From Paludibacter sp. (GTDB lineage: Bacteria; Bacteroidota; Bacteroidia; Bacteroidales; Paludibacteraceae), in contig JAQTOL010000160.1 of NCBI GenBank assembly GCA_028748945.1, positions 1 through 7,203 on the forward strand: 7,203 bases of DNA, read 5' to 3'. Every line of letters starts with the position of its first letter. Position 1 is the first letter of the stretch. The notes below the pieces were generated by a model. That model ran no database searches. It had not been told where the DNA came from and saw only the letters and a list, made by a program, of their open reading frames with translations. Position numbers and translations under genes: made by a program. Below, piece after piece: positions 1 through 6,422 of this stretch.

Positions 1-34
1 TAATGCTATTTAAGTTATAGCATTACTATTTTTG
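1..34 (+). terminator. Terminator-like hairpin of a gene left of the window
   Basis: A perfect 9-base inverted repeat, TAATGCTAT (1-9) and ATAGCATTA (17-25), encloses a 7-base loop. It is followed within four bases by five T residues (29-33). This has the shape of an intrinsic terminator read on the plus strand, so it would end a forward gene lying left of the window. The stem is AT-rich and therefore weak, and the hairpin may continue past the window edge. The T run also matches the Bacteroidota -7 box (TATTTTTG, 27-34), but no suitable -33 element precedes it, so I prefer the terminator reading. Confidence 0.45.
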
Positions 35-65
35 ATATTATGTTGATAACTTATTGAAAAATAGC

Positions 66-94
66 AATATGAAAAATGGATTATTTTTCATATT
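66..94. repeat. Perfect 12-base inverted repeat (AT hairpin)
   Basis: AATATGAAAAAT (66-77) is the exact reverse complement of ATTTTTCATATT (83-94), with a five-base loop GGATT. A G.T wobble can add one more pair. The arms are longer than expected by chance even in such AT-rich DNA. It lies about 40 bases after the first hairpin, so it may be a second or back-up terminator, or an RNA-stabilising 3' end. No T run follows it on the plus strand; on the minus strand the sequence beyond it is mixed AT. A role as a protein-binding dyad is also possible. Confidence 0.5.
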
Positions 95-451
95 AATGAA
101 ATGCGACTTATTTTATAAACTTTTAGAAGTTTAGGTTGTTTGTTTTTTCAGAAATTTTGAGATTCTCATCTTTATACTGTGTTAGAAACTATAATATATT
201 CAGTATTTAGATTGAGTATTTTTATTCACTTAATATGAAAGAACAATATAAAAGTATGTTTTCATTTTTTATCTTTTAAATAATGAACTTTTCAGTTTTA
301 TATTTGTTAAAACTAAGTGAAAGTTTGCTATTTTAATAGGATGTAAGTGTTATAAATTACTAGCTATTTGTTTAAAAAAGCAATTTTACTATTTCAAATA
401 TTCTGAATATTAGATATTTATATAAACATTAAATTAAAAAAATGTAAAATC

Positions 452-465
452 GTTTATCTATAAAC
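452..465. promoter_or_regulatory. Operator-like near-palindrome over the promoter -33 region
   Basis: GTTTAT (452-457) and ATAAAC (460-465) are exact inverted copies separated by CT. The element covers the proposed -33 box (453-456) and the start of the spacer, where a bound repressor would block RNA polymerase. Part of it belongs to a direct repeat, TATAAACATT, also found at 421-430. In DNA this AT-rich short dyads arise often by chance, so the evidence is mainly its position. Confidence 0.25.
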
Positions 466-483
466 ATTTTGTTATTACTTTTG
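453..483 (+). promoter_or_regulatory. Candidate Bacteroidota promoter for the ton operon
   Basis: TACTTTTG (476-483) fits the Bacteroidota -7 consensus TAnnTTTG fully. TTTA (453-456) fits the -33 consensus TTTG in three of four bases, and the spacing between the two is exactly 19 bases, the usual distance. Transcription would start near 490, giving the first gene a leader of about 220 bases. Another -7 match (TATATTTG, 299-306) has a poorer upstream box. This is the best-placed candidate, but AT-rich sequence yields such matches easily. Confidence 0.4.
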
Positions 484-710
484 TGCTGGCTTATTAGGAA
501 GGTAACGGGTATAATTTCAGAACAGATTGAAGCTTACATAATCCCAAACTTTTTTCATTTTAAAATATTGAGTCTTTTCAATTTATTTTTCTTTCATATT
601 GAAGGATGGATAATTATGTCATATAGTGAAAAAATAATCGCATAGTCATTTATTATATTTCTGGTTTTAAAATTTAAATCAATTCAAATAATTTGTAGTA
701 AAAAAACATT

Positions 711-1532
711 ATGGAAAACAATCAAAAACAACCCAAAAAAAGCAAGCAATTTACAGGTATTCAGTCTGCAGGTCTAGTTATACTAGCTTGTTTTATCCTT
801 GCAGAATTAATTTATTTTTTCGTTTATGGTGATCCTTCTCACTTTATGAACAACGATCCTAAAAATCATCCTTTACAAGGTGATATGTTGGGTACAATTT
901 ATAAAGGAGGTTTCGTAGTGCCGATCATTCAAACATTATTACTTACAGTAATATCTTTGAGCGTTGAAAGATATTTTGCTATTAAAACAGCAGAAGGTAA
1001 GGGAAAAACGGCAAAGTTTGTTCAAGATATCAAATCAGCATTATCTAAAAATGACATTGCAGGTGCTACAGCTATTTGTGATGTACAAAGAGGATCAGTT
1101 GGTAATGTAGTAACTTCGGTATTAGTAAAATACAAGGAAGTTGAAGAGGATAAAACATTATCAAAAGAACAACAAATATTAGCCATTCAAAAAGAAGTTG
1201 AAGAAGCTACCGCATTGGAACTTCCTATGTTAAGTCAAAATCTTCCGATTATAGCAACTATCGTTACTTTAGGTACACTGATGGGTTTGTTTGGTACAGT
1301 TCTTGGTATGATTCGTTCATTTGCTGCTTTGGCAGGTGCAGGAGGTACAGACTCAATTGCCTTATCAGCTGGTATTTCTGAAGCTTTGATTAACACAGCC
1401 TTTGGTATTGCAACAGGTGCATTGGCAGTTATTTCTTATAACTATTTTACAAGCAAAATTGATAAAATTACATACTGTATTGATGAAGTAAGTTTCTCTA
1501 TCGTACAAACATTTGCTGCATCTCACAAGTAA
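711..1532 (+). CDS. exbB: MotA/TolQ/ExbB-family proton channel protein (ExbB)
   Basis: Inner-membrane core of the Ton motor: in this family a pentamer conducts protons together with ExbD and energises TonB. The 273-residue protein has a short Lys-rich cytoplasmic start, an additional N-terminal membrane segment (about 18-39), a second at about 66-90, a cytoplasmic loop with charged helices (95-172), and two closing segments (about 178-202 and 220-246). The family signature GLFGTVLGM is at 192-200. T196, E224 and T229 line up with E. coli ExbB T148, E176 and T181, residues known to be important in the channel, so the motor looks intact. The protein is longer than E. coli ExbB (244) because of the N-terminal segment and the loop at 40-65, a layout common in Bacteroidota. 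The start ATG follows an A-rich stretch with no clear Shine-Dalgarno sequence. First gene of the operon, 27 bases before the first exbD. Confidence 0.95.
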   Translation: MENNQKQPKKSKQFTGIQSAGLVILACFILAELIYFFVYGDPSHFMNNDPKNHPLQGDMLGTIYKGGFVVPIIQTLLLTVISLSVERYFAIKTAEGKGKTAKFVQDIKSALSKNDIAGATAICDVQRGSVGNVVTSVLVKYKEVEEDKTLSKEQQILAIQKEVEEATALELPMLSQNLPIIATIVTLGTLMGLFGTVLGMIRSFAALAGAGGTDSIALSAGISEALINTAFGIATGALAVISYNYFTSKIDKITYCIDEVSFSIVQTFAASHK

Positions 1533-1559
1533 TCATTCTAGTTAATAAAATACAATGCT

Positions 1560-2165
1560 ATGTCTAAAATAAAAGTAGCAAGGAAGAGCACTCTTATCGA
1601 TATGACCGCGATGAGTGATGTTACTGTACTACTGCTCACATTTTTCATGTTAACGTCTACGTTCGTGCAAAAAGCGCCAGTACAAGTAACAACACCGGGG
1701 TCGGTATCTGAAATCAAAATACCAGAACATGATATCTTACAGATATTGATAGATCCGAAAGGAAAGGTGTTTTTGAGTTTGGATAAACAACCCGATATGA
1801 TTGAAACCTTGACCAGTGTGGGCAGAGACCTTGGTGTTGATTTTACTTCTGCAGAACTTCAGAAGTTTAAACTGCAACAAACCTTTGGTGTTCCCATAAA
1901 AAGTATGAAGGCTTTTTTAGCGATGTCAACCGAACAACAGGATAAAGTTCTACCTGAATTGGGAATCCCAACTGATAGTACGGATAATCAGTTTAAGGTG
2001 TGGGTACGGAATGCCCGTATTGCTAATCCTGAATTGAGAATTGCCATCAAAGCGGACCAAAGTACACCTTATAAGGTAATAAAAAGAGTTATGTCTTCAC
2101 TTCAAGACCTGAGAGAAAACCGTTATAATTTAATTACATCTTTGAAGGTTCAATCAGATAAATAA
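1560..2165 (+). CDS. exbD: ExbD-family biopolymer transport protein, first paralogue
   Basis: Second subunit of the proton-driven motor: one transmembrane helix in the ExbB pore plus a periplasmic domain. In 201 residues the helix spans about 20-37 (DVTVLLLTFFMLTS), and D20 aligns with E. coli ExbD D25, the essential proton-carrying aspartate. The usual proline of the T-P-x-x-D motif is alanine here (T16-A17-M18-S19-D20). The C-terminal periplasmic part ends with the family pattern K164-A165-D166 followed by PYKVIKRVM. Between helix and C-terminal domain lies extra sequence (about 78-145) that makes it some 60 residues longer than E. coli ExbD. The ATG at 1560 is preceded by an out-of-frame ATG at 1555 that reads only five codons. 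The start block is nearly the same as that of tonB. It shares no close identity with the second ExbD, so the pair is old. Confidence 0.92.
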   Translation: MSKIKVARKSTLIDMTAMSDVTVLLLTFFMLTSTFVQKAPVQVTTPGSVSEIKIPEHDILQILIDPKGKVFLSLDKQPDMIETLTSVGRDLGVDFTSAELQKFKLQQTFGVPIKSMKAFLAMSTEQQDKVLPELGIPTDSTDNQFKVWVRNARIANPELRIAIKADQSTPYKVIKRVMSSLQDLRENRYNLITSLKVQSDK

Positions 2166-2182
2166 AAAACACAAGAAGTATT

Positions 2183-2839
2183 ATGGCTGAATTGCAAACA
2201 AATGAGGGAGGCGGTAAGAAAAAAGGCGGCAGCAAGCAGAAAAAGATAAGTGTTCATGTGGACTTTACTCCGATGGTGGACATGAATATGTTGCTTATTA
2301 CCTTTTTTATGCTCTGTACGTCGTTGAGTACGCCTCAAACGATGGAAATAAATATGCCAAGTAACGATAAAAAAGTTACTGAGGAAGATCAACAAAAAGT
2401 AAAAGAGTCCCAGGCAGTCACATTGCTGTTAGCAGGTGGAGATTCCATATTTTATTATACGGGATTACCTAATTATAAGGATTATACATCATTAAAACTG
2501 AGTTCTTATAAAGCGGATGGGATACGCGCATTACTTTTAAAACGGAACAATGATGCCGTTTATAAAATTAATGAATTAAAGCAGAAAAAGCTGCAACTAA
2601 AAATTACGCAGGCACAATTTACGAAGCAAGCTGATGAAATAAAGAGCGGGAAAAATACTCCTGTAGTAATTATTAAGGCAACTGACAATGCTACGTATAA
2701 GAATTTGATTGATGCACTTGACGAAATGCAAATATGCAATATCGGTAAATATGTGATTGATACGATTTCTGCCGGAGATAAATTCTTACTTAAAAATCTT
2801 CAAACCAGGGGAGAACTAAGTCGTAATGTTGCTAATTAG
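2183..2839 (+). CDS. exbD: ExbD-family biopolymer transport protein, second paralogue
   Basis: A second, divergent ExbD, 218 residues. A Gly/Lys-rich cytoplasmic tail (1-21, with a GGGKKKGG run at 9-16) leads to the canonical T29-P30-M31-V32-D33 motif and a membrane helix at about 33-50; D33 is the expected proton-binding residue. The periplasmic part carries a charged, probably coiled-coil insertion (about 118-157, rich in Lys, Gln and Leu) absent from E. coli ExbD, then the usual ending with K165-A166-T167-D168 and a YKNLIDALDEM helix. The first ExbD starts its gene 17 bases before this one ends the spacing between them, and an AAGAAG sequence eight bases before the ATG could serve as ribosome binding site. 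Two intact aspartates in two tandem ExbDs suggest a heterodimer in one ExbB pore, though alternative homodimers cannot be excluded. Confidence 0.92.
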   Translation: MAELQTNEGGGKKKGGSKQKKISVHVDFTPMVDMNMLLITFFMLCTSLSTPQTMEINMPSNDKKVTEEDQQKVKESQAVTLLLAGGDSIFYYTGLPNYKDYTSLKLSSYKADGIRALLLKRNNDAVYKINELKQKKLQLKITQAQFTKQADEIKSGKNTPVVIIKATDNATYKNLIDALDEMQICNIGKYVIDTISAGDKFLLKNLQTRGELSRNVAN

Positions 2840-2865
2840 TTAAACGCCTAAAAAATGAAAGTACT

Positions 2866-3675
2866 ATGTCTAAAATAGATTTAACTTCCTTAGAATGGCG
2901 AGAACTCGTATTTCTAGGTAAAAACAAGGAATACGGAGCTTATCAGCTCCGTGGAGAATCAGGGAAACGGCATAATTTAGCCATGTTAATTGTTACCATA
3001 TTCGCCATTATTGCTTTTAGTCTTCCTAAACTGATAGAGTTGGCAAAACCGAAGGCAAATAAAGAATTAAATACAGAGGTTACTACTTTGTCGACTTTAG
3101 AAAAGGCGGTAGTGAAGAATGATATAAAGAAGCCTGTAGCTGCAGAGCCACCTCCTGCCTTAAAAAGTTCCATTAAATTTACTGCACCCGTCATTAAGAA
3201 AGACGAAGAAGTAAATGACGATGAACAAATTAAGAGTCAGAAAGAACTGACAGATGCAAGAGGAGTCATTTCTATTGCTGATGTAAAAGGTAATGATGAA
3301 CTGAACGGTAAAGACATTGCCGATATTAAGGAAAATGTTACTCAGGAAGTAGAAGATAAACCTTATACTATTATTGAGCAAATGCCTCAGTATCCGGGTG
3401 GAGAAGAAGCTTTACTGGAATTTATCGGTAATAATTTAAAATATCCGATCATTGCACAGGAAAATGGAATTCAGGGTCGGGTTGTTATCCGTTTTGTGGT
3501 TTCCAGAACCGGTACAATATCTAATATTGAAGTTTTACGTTCTCTTGATCCGGCTTGTGACAGGGAAGCTGTCAGAGTTGTAAAATTGCTTAAACAATGG
3601 ATTCCCGGAAAACAAAACGGGGTTAATGTGCCGGTTTATTATACACTGCCAATAACATACCGTTTGAAACAATAG
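2866..3675 (+). CDS. tonB: TonB energy transducer
   Basis: Carries motor energy from ExbB/ExbD in the inner membrane to outer-membrane partners. In 269 residues there is a cytoplasmic N-terminus with the Bacteroidota signature W11-RELVF-LGKNKEYGAYQLR-29, one membrane helix (about 38-59), a charged Lys/Glu/Asp-rich periplasmic linker (60-165) with only a short Pro stretch (EPPPA), and a C-terminal TonB domain from about 170. The domain shows MPQYPGG (173-179), Y193-P194, NGIQGRVVIRFVV from 200, DREAVRVV near 232-239 and a WIPGKQNG block, all typical of the family. The low-proline linker contrasts with E. coli TonB but is common in this phylum. The gene ends one base before the PstS-like gene, which points to translational coupling. 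The ATG at 2866 is preferred over the out-of-frame ATG at 2855. Confidence 0.94.
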   Translation: MSKIDLTSLEWRELVFLGKNKEYGAYQLRGESGKRHNLAMLIVTIFAIIAFSLPKLIELAKPKANKELNTEVTTLSTLEKAVVKNDIKKPVAAEPPPALKSSIKFTAPVIKKDEEVNDDEQIKSQKELTDARGVISIADVKGNDELNGKDIADIKENVTQEVEDKPYTIIEQMPQYPGGEEALLEFIGNNLKYPIIAQENGIQGRVVIRFVVSRTGTISNIEVLRSLDPACDREAVRVVKLLKQWIPGKQNGVNVPVYYTLPITYRLKQ

Positions 3676-3676
3676 C

Positions 3677-4615
3677 ATGAAAAGTTTTAAATTCCTCTAT
3701 TTATTCGTTTCTTTACTCTTGTTTTCATGTCAAAATAAGAGCAAAGATAATTCGACGGACACTTATACATCGGGTGTAATTTCAATTGCAGTAGATGAGA
3801 GTTTCCAACCGATTGTACAACAGGAATTAGATGTTTTTGAAGCACAGTTTCCTCAAGCAGGTATTGTTCCTGTTTATACGAACGAAGTAAATGCAATCAA
3901 CCTTTTATTAAAAGATAGTGTGCGTTTTGCCATTGCAACACGTGCGCTATCTCCAGGTGAAGAAAATTATCTGATTAGCAAAAAGTTCTCACCACGATCA
4001 TACAAAATTGCAACGGATGGGATAGCACTGATAATAAATAAGCAAAATCCCGATTCACTGATTAGTGTAAATAATATTAGAAGCATTCTGACAGGTGATA
4101 TAAAAAACTGGAACGAGATATATCCGGCATCGAGGTTAGGTAAGTTTATCGTTGTTTTTGATAATCCGAACTCAAGTACTGTTCGATTTGCTATTGATTC
4201 AATTTGTCATGGAAAAGCATTATCGTCGGGATTGAAAGCACAAAGCACGAACCAGGAAGTAATTAACTATGTATCCAAAACGAAGAATGCAATTGGAATT
4301 ATTGGTTCTAACTGGTTGAACAATGTGAAAGACACTACGAATCTTTCATTTAATGATCAGGTTCGGGTAATGTCAGTTAGTGCAGGAAGTGTTGCAAATG
4401 TAGATAACAGCTACAAACCATTTCAAGCGTATTTATTTTACGGATACTATCCTCTTTCGCGGAATATATTTATAATTCTGAATGATCCCCGTGGATCGTT
4501 ACCTTCAGGATTGACTTCTTTTTTTACATCTGACCGGGGTCAGCGTATTATATTGAAATCAGGTTTAGTACCTGCTACGCAACCGGTTCGTATAGTCAAT
4601 ATTAAAGACCAATAA
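3677..4615 (+). CDS. PstS-like periplasmic substrate-binding lipoprotein
   Basis: A 312-residue member of the PstS/PBP-like family, normally the receptor that binds phosphate for an ABC importer. The signal peptide is hydrophobic (4-17) with lipobox L15-F16-S17-C18, so the mature protein is lipid-anchored at C18. The residues after it (QNKSKD) are not the acidic run that sends Bacteroidota lipoproteins to the cell surface, so it probably faces the periplasm. Two lobes are recognisable: AVDESF at 38-43, TRALSPGE at 88-95, the S/T-rich NPNSSTVRF at 163-171 and AIGIIGSNWL at 205-213. The first ligand loop reads DES rather than the Gly/Ser-rich loop of classical PstS, so ligand and affinity are uncertain. 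No pstC, pstA, pstB or phoU is nearby. It starts one base after tonB and likely works with the Ton complex. Family assignment is firm; phosphate binding is not. Confidence 0.85.
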   Translation: MKSFKFLYLFVSLLLFSCQNKSKDNSTDTYTSGVISIAVDESFQPIVQQELDVFEAQFPQAGIVPVYTNEVNAINLLLKDSVRFAIATRALSPGEENYLISKKFSPRSYKIATDGIALIINKQNPDSLISVNNIRSILTGDIKNWNEIYPASRLGKFIVVFDNPNSSTVRFAIDSICHGKALSSGLKAQSTNQEVINYVSKTKNAIGIIGSNWLNNVKDTTNLSFNDQVRVMSVSAGSVANVDNSYKPFQAYLFYGYYPLSRNIFIILNDPRGSLPSGLTSFFTSDRGQRIILKSGLVPATQPVRIVNIKDQ

Positions 4616-4644
4616 CAATTAATTACATATAAATTCAAGCTACA

Positions 4645-6366
4645 ATGAATCGTAACTTTCTATTCTATTCTTTTCTCTTTCTTACAACTTTCATTCTAAA
4701 CCTTTCCTCACTGGAAGCCAAAAACGGAAGTGGTATCGCCTATTACGATGCTGGTTTCCCGGATGTTGCAAAACCCTTATTGCTTCAAGAGTTAACTACT
4801 GACTCCTTAAATATACCTGCGACCTGTTTTTATTTGGGAAATATATATTTTTCTGAACAACAGGTAGATTCAGCAGCTTACTATTTCAATAAAGGATTGG
4901 CAAAAGATCCAACATATGCTCAAAATACCATCGGACTGGATATGCTGAAACTCAAATCTGCGCCCGAAGCAACAGGACTTGAAATTGAAAAATTGCTGAA
5001 AGAAAAACTCAACAAAAAAAATGTTGATGTTTTTATCGCAGCATCCAGGGCTTATCTGGCAAATGGACTTACTGATAAGGCGATTTTTTATCAGGCAGAA
5101 GCTAAAAAACTAAAATCAAAATATGCCCCGGTATATGTTTTATTGGGAGATATAGAACTGGCAAAAGAGAATACCGGTGCAGCCTGTAGCAACTATGAAC
5201 TGGCTATTTATTATGACGATGCCTGTAAAGAAGCTTACATAAAATATGCACGTGCTTATAAAAATGTAAACAGTCCGCTTGCAATTGAGATGTTGGGGAA
5301 ACTGAAACAAAAGGAACCTTCTTTTTTATTGGTTGACAAAGAATTGGCTGACATTTATTATGCAACAAATGATTTTGGCAAAGCAGCTCAATTGTATGAG
5401 AATTACCTGCAATCGGGAAATTCAAACGTACAGGATTTGACTAAATATGCCATGACTTTATTTTTAAATAAAAATTTTGAAAAATCGTTGGAAGTTGCAA
5501 AACTTGGACTTCAAAAAGCTCCCCGTAATCCTGCTTTCAACAGATTAAATATGTGGATTAATGTAGATTTGAAAAATTATGACGTAGCACTTCAGGCTGC
5601 TGATAATTTCTTTAATAAAACGGACAAACCCGGTTTCACATATTTAGATTATCGTTATTATGGACAAGCATTAAAGGAAACGAAACAATATGATTTAGCG
5701 ATTGTACAATTTCAGAAAGCTTTCAAGATGGATTCAACAAAAACTGAATTGTTGAAAGATATTTCAGATATGTACAATGATACTGAAGATTATAATAATG
5801 CAATTATATACTATACTAAATACATCCATTCTTTAAGTCCGGAGAAACAGAATGCGGATGCACTTATGCCTTTGGGTAAGTTATACTATAGTTTAGGAAC
5901 TTCGAAAGTCCCTGCTTTAATTGAAAAAAATGATTCAAGTAAAGTAAAGGCAGATACAATTTTAGCTAAGAGTAACTTTGAGATATTGAAGAAAACTGCC
6001 TTACTTAAAGCGGATAGTGTTTTTGCTAAAGTTGCGGCCATGGATTCTACAGATTACAGAGGTAACTTTTATCGCGCCCGTACAAATTCGGTTCTTGATC
6101 CTGAAACAGCCCTTGGTTTAGCAGATCCATTCTATAAAGCAACTGCTAAGCTTGTCGAAGCAAAACAAGATCCAAGATATAATCCGGTTCTTGTAGAGTG
6201 TTATAGCTACATTGGCTATTATATGTTACTTAAGGGAGATAATGAACTTTCGCTTTCTTATTGGAATAAAATACTTGCTATTGAACCGAAAAATGCTACT
6301 GCATTAAAGGCCATTGATGGAATAGAGAAGTTTATGAAAGCAAGTAAAGCGGCTAAAAATAAATAA
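4645..6366 (+). CDS. Secreted TPR-repeat protein of the Ton operon
   Basis: A 573-residue protein with a signal peptide (hydrophobic 5-23, probable cleavage after LEA at 25, no lipobox cysteine), so a soluble or loosely bound periplasmic protein. Tetratricopeptide repeats fill much of it. Examples lie at about 59-92 (YLGNIYF...A..YF.KGL..DP), 130-161, 162-195, 232-265, 266-299, 333-367, 368-402 and 519-553 (YSYIGYYMLLKGD...YWNKILAIEP). A stretch at about 413-505, Lys/Ala-rich and including ALLKADSVFAKVAAMDST, breaks the regular repeats. TPR solenoids bind other proteins, so a scaffold for TonB, the ExbD domains or the PstS-like lipoprotein is plausible, but this is inference from gene order. 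It begins 29 bases after the PstS-like gene, without a clear Shine-Dalgarno sequence, and is the last gene before the terminator. Confidence 0.88.
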   Translation: MNRNFLFYSFLFLTTFILNLSSLEAKNGSGIAYYDAGFPDVAKPLLLQELTTDSLNIPATCFYLGNIYFSEQQVDSAAYYFNKGLAKDPTYAQNTIGLDMLKLKSAPEATGLEIEKLLKEKLNKKNVDVFIAASRAYLANGLTDKAIFYQAEAKKLKSKYAPVYVLLGDIELAKENTGAACSNYELAIYYDDACKEAYIKYARAYKNVNSPLAIEMLGKLKQKEPSFLLVDKELADIYYATNDFGKAAQLYENYLQSGNSNVQDLTKYAMTLFLNKNFEKSLEVAKLGLQKAPRNPAFNRLNMWINVDLKNYDVALQAADNFFNKTDKPGFTYLDYRYYGQALKETKQYDLAIVQFQKAFKMDSTKTELLKDISDMYNDTEDYNNAIIYYTKYIHSLSPEKQNADALMPLGKLYYSLGTSKVPALIEKNDSSKVKADTILAKSNFEILKKTALLKADSVFAKVAAMDSTDYRGNFYRARTNSVLDPETALGLADPFYKATAKLVEAKQDPRYNPVLVECYSYIGYYMLLKGDNELSLSYWNKILAIEPKNATALKAIDGIEKFMKASKAAKNK

Positions 6367-6392
6367 GTAGATCATACCTGAAACTAAAATAT

Positions 6393-6422
6393 AAGCCCCA
6401 ACCGTTAGGAAGGGGCTTTTTT
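6393..6422 (+). terminator. Intrinsic terminator of the ton operon
   Basis: AAGCCCC (6393-6399) pairs with GGGGCTT (6412-6418). Inside it CC (6402-6403) pairs with GG (6408-6409) around a GTTA loop, with a two-by-two AA/AA internal loop. A run of six T residues (6417-6422) follows. It is the most GC-rich element of the flank and sits 27 bases after the last stop codon, so it is a confident end point for the six-gene transcript. On the minus strand the trailing sequence is TTATATTTTA, so weak two-way use is possible, but the opposing gene ends 300 bases away. Confidence 0.93.

Larger units (their letters stand above)
35..710. other. Long AT-rich non-coding upstream region
   Basis: I see no credible gene on either strand in this stretch of nearly 700 bases. 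The only open frames are tiny and lack supporting context. Composition is extremely AT-rich except for a modestly richer patch at about 485-545. It contains a long hairpin (66-94), a 15-base palindrome (397-411), a ten-base direct repeat TATAAACATT (421-430 and 459-468) and a promoter candidate (453-483). The size and structure suggest the control region of the downstream operon, with the 3' flank of a previous gene at its left end. Confidence 0.6.

Noticed and set aside
235..279. 14-codon forward frame in the upstream region
   Set aside because: Too short, no ribosome binding site, and expected by chance.
299..306. TATATTTG as a promoter -7 box
   Set aside because: The box matches, but the upstream region only offers TTTA at 20-base spacing within a T/A-rich run, and it lies over 400 bases from the first gene; less likely than 453-483.
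397..411. 15-base palindrome AATATTC-T-GAATATT as an operator
   Set aside because: Exact, but 7-base AT arms are expected by chance in several hundred bases of such DNA, and it is about 40 bases upstream of the promoter candidate; noted without a firm call.
616..645. Nine-codon forward frame in the leader, preceded by GGATGGATAATT
   Set aside because: Considered as a leader peptide, but it has no run of regulatory codons and no following attenuator hairpin.
689..695. TAATTTG close to the exbB start as a -7 box
   Set aside because: It is one base short of the TAnnTTTG consensus, has no -33 box at the right distance, and would leave a leader of under ten bases.
2150..2395. Reverse-strand open frame of 81 codons opposite the second exbD
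   Set aside because: It lies wholly against a well-supported gene, has no family features, and is of the kind AT-rich coding DNA produces in other frames.
2943..3381. Two reverse-strand open frames opposite tonB
   Set aside because: Both mirror the tonB coding sequence, whose domains are clear; one only looks membrane-like because Lys/Asp/Glu codons read as Phe/Ile/Leu on the other strand.
3687..3896. Reverse-strand open frame opposite the PstS-like gene
   Set aside because: Antisense to the signal peptide and first lobe of a clear lipoprotein gene; no recognisable features.
5204..5425. Reverse-strand open frame with many Cys and His opposite the TPR gene
   Set aside because: The Cys/His content looks metal-binding at first, but it derives from Gly/Ala and Met codons of the TPR gene read backwards and has no regular spacing.
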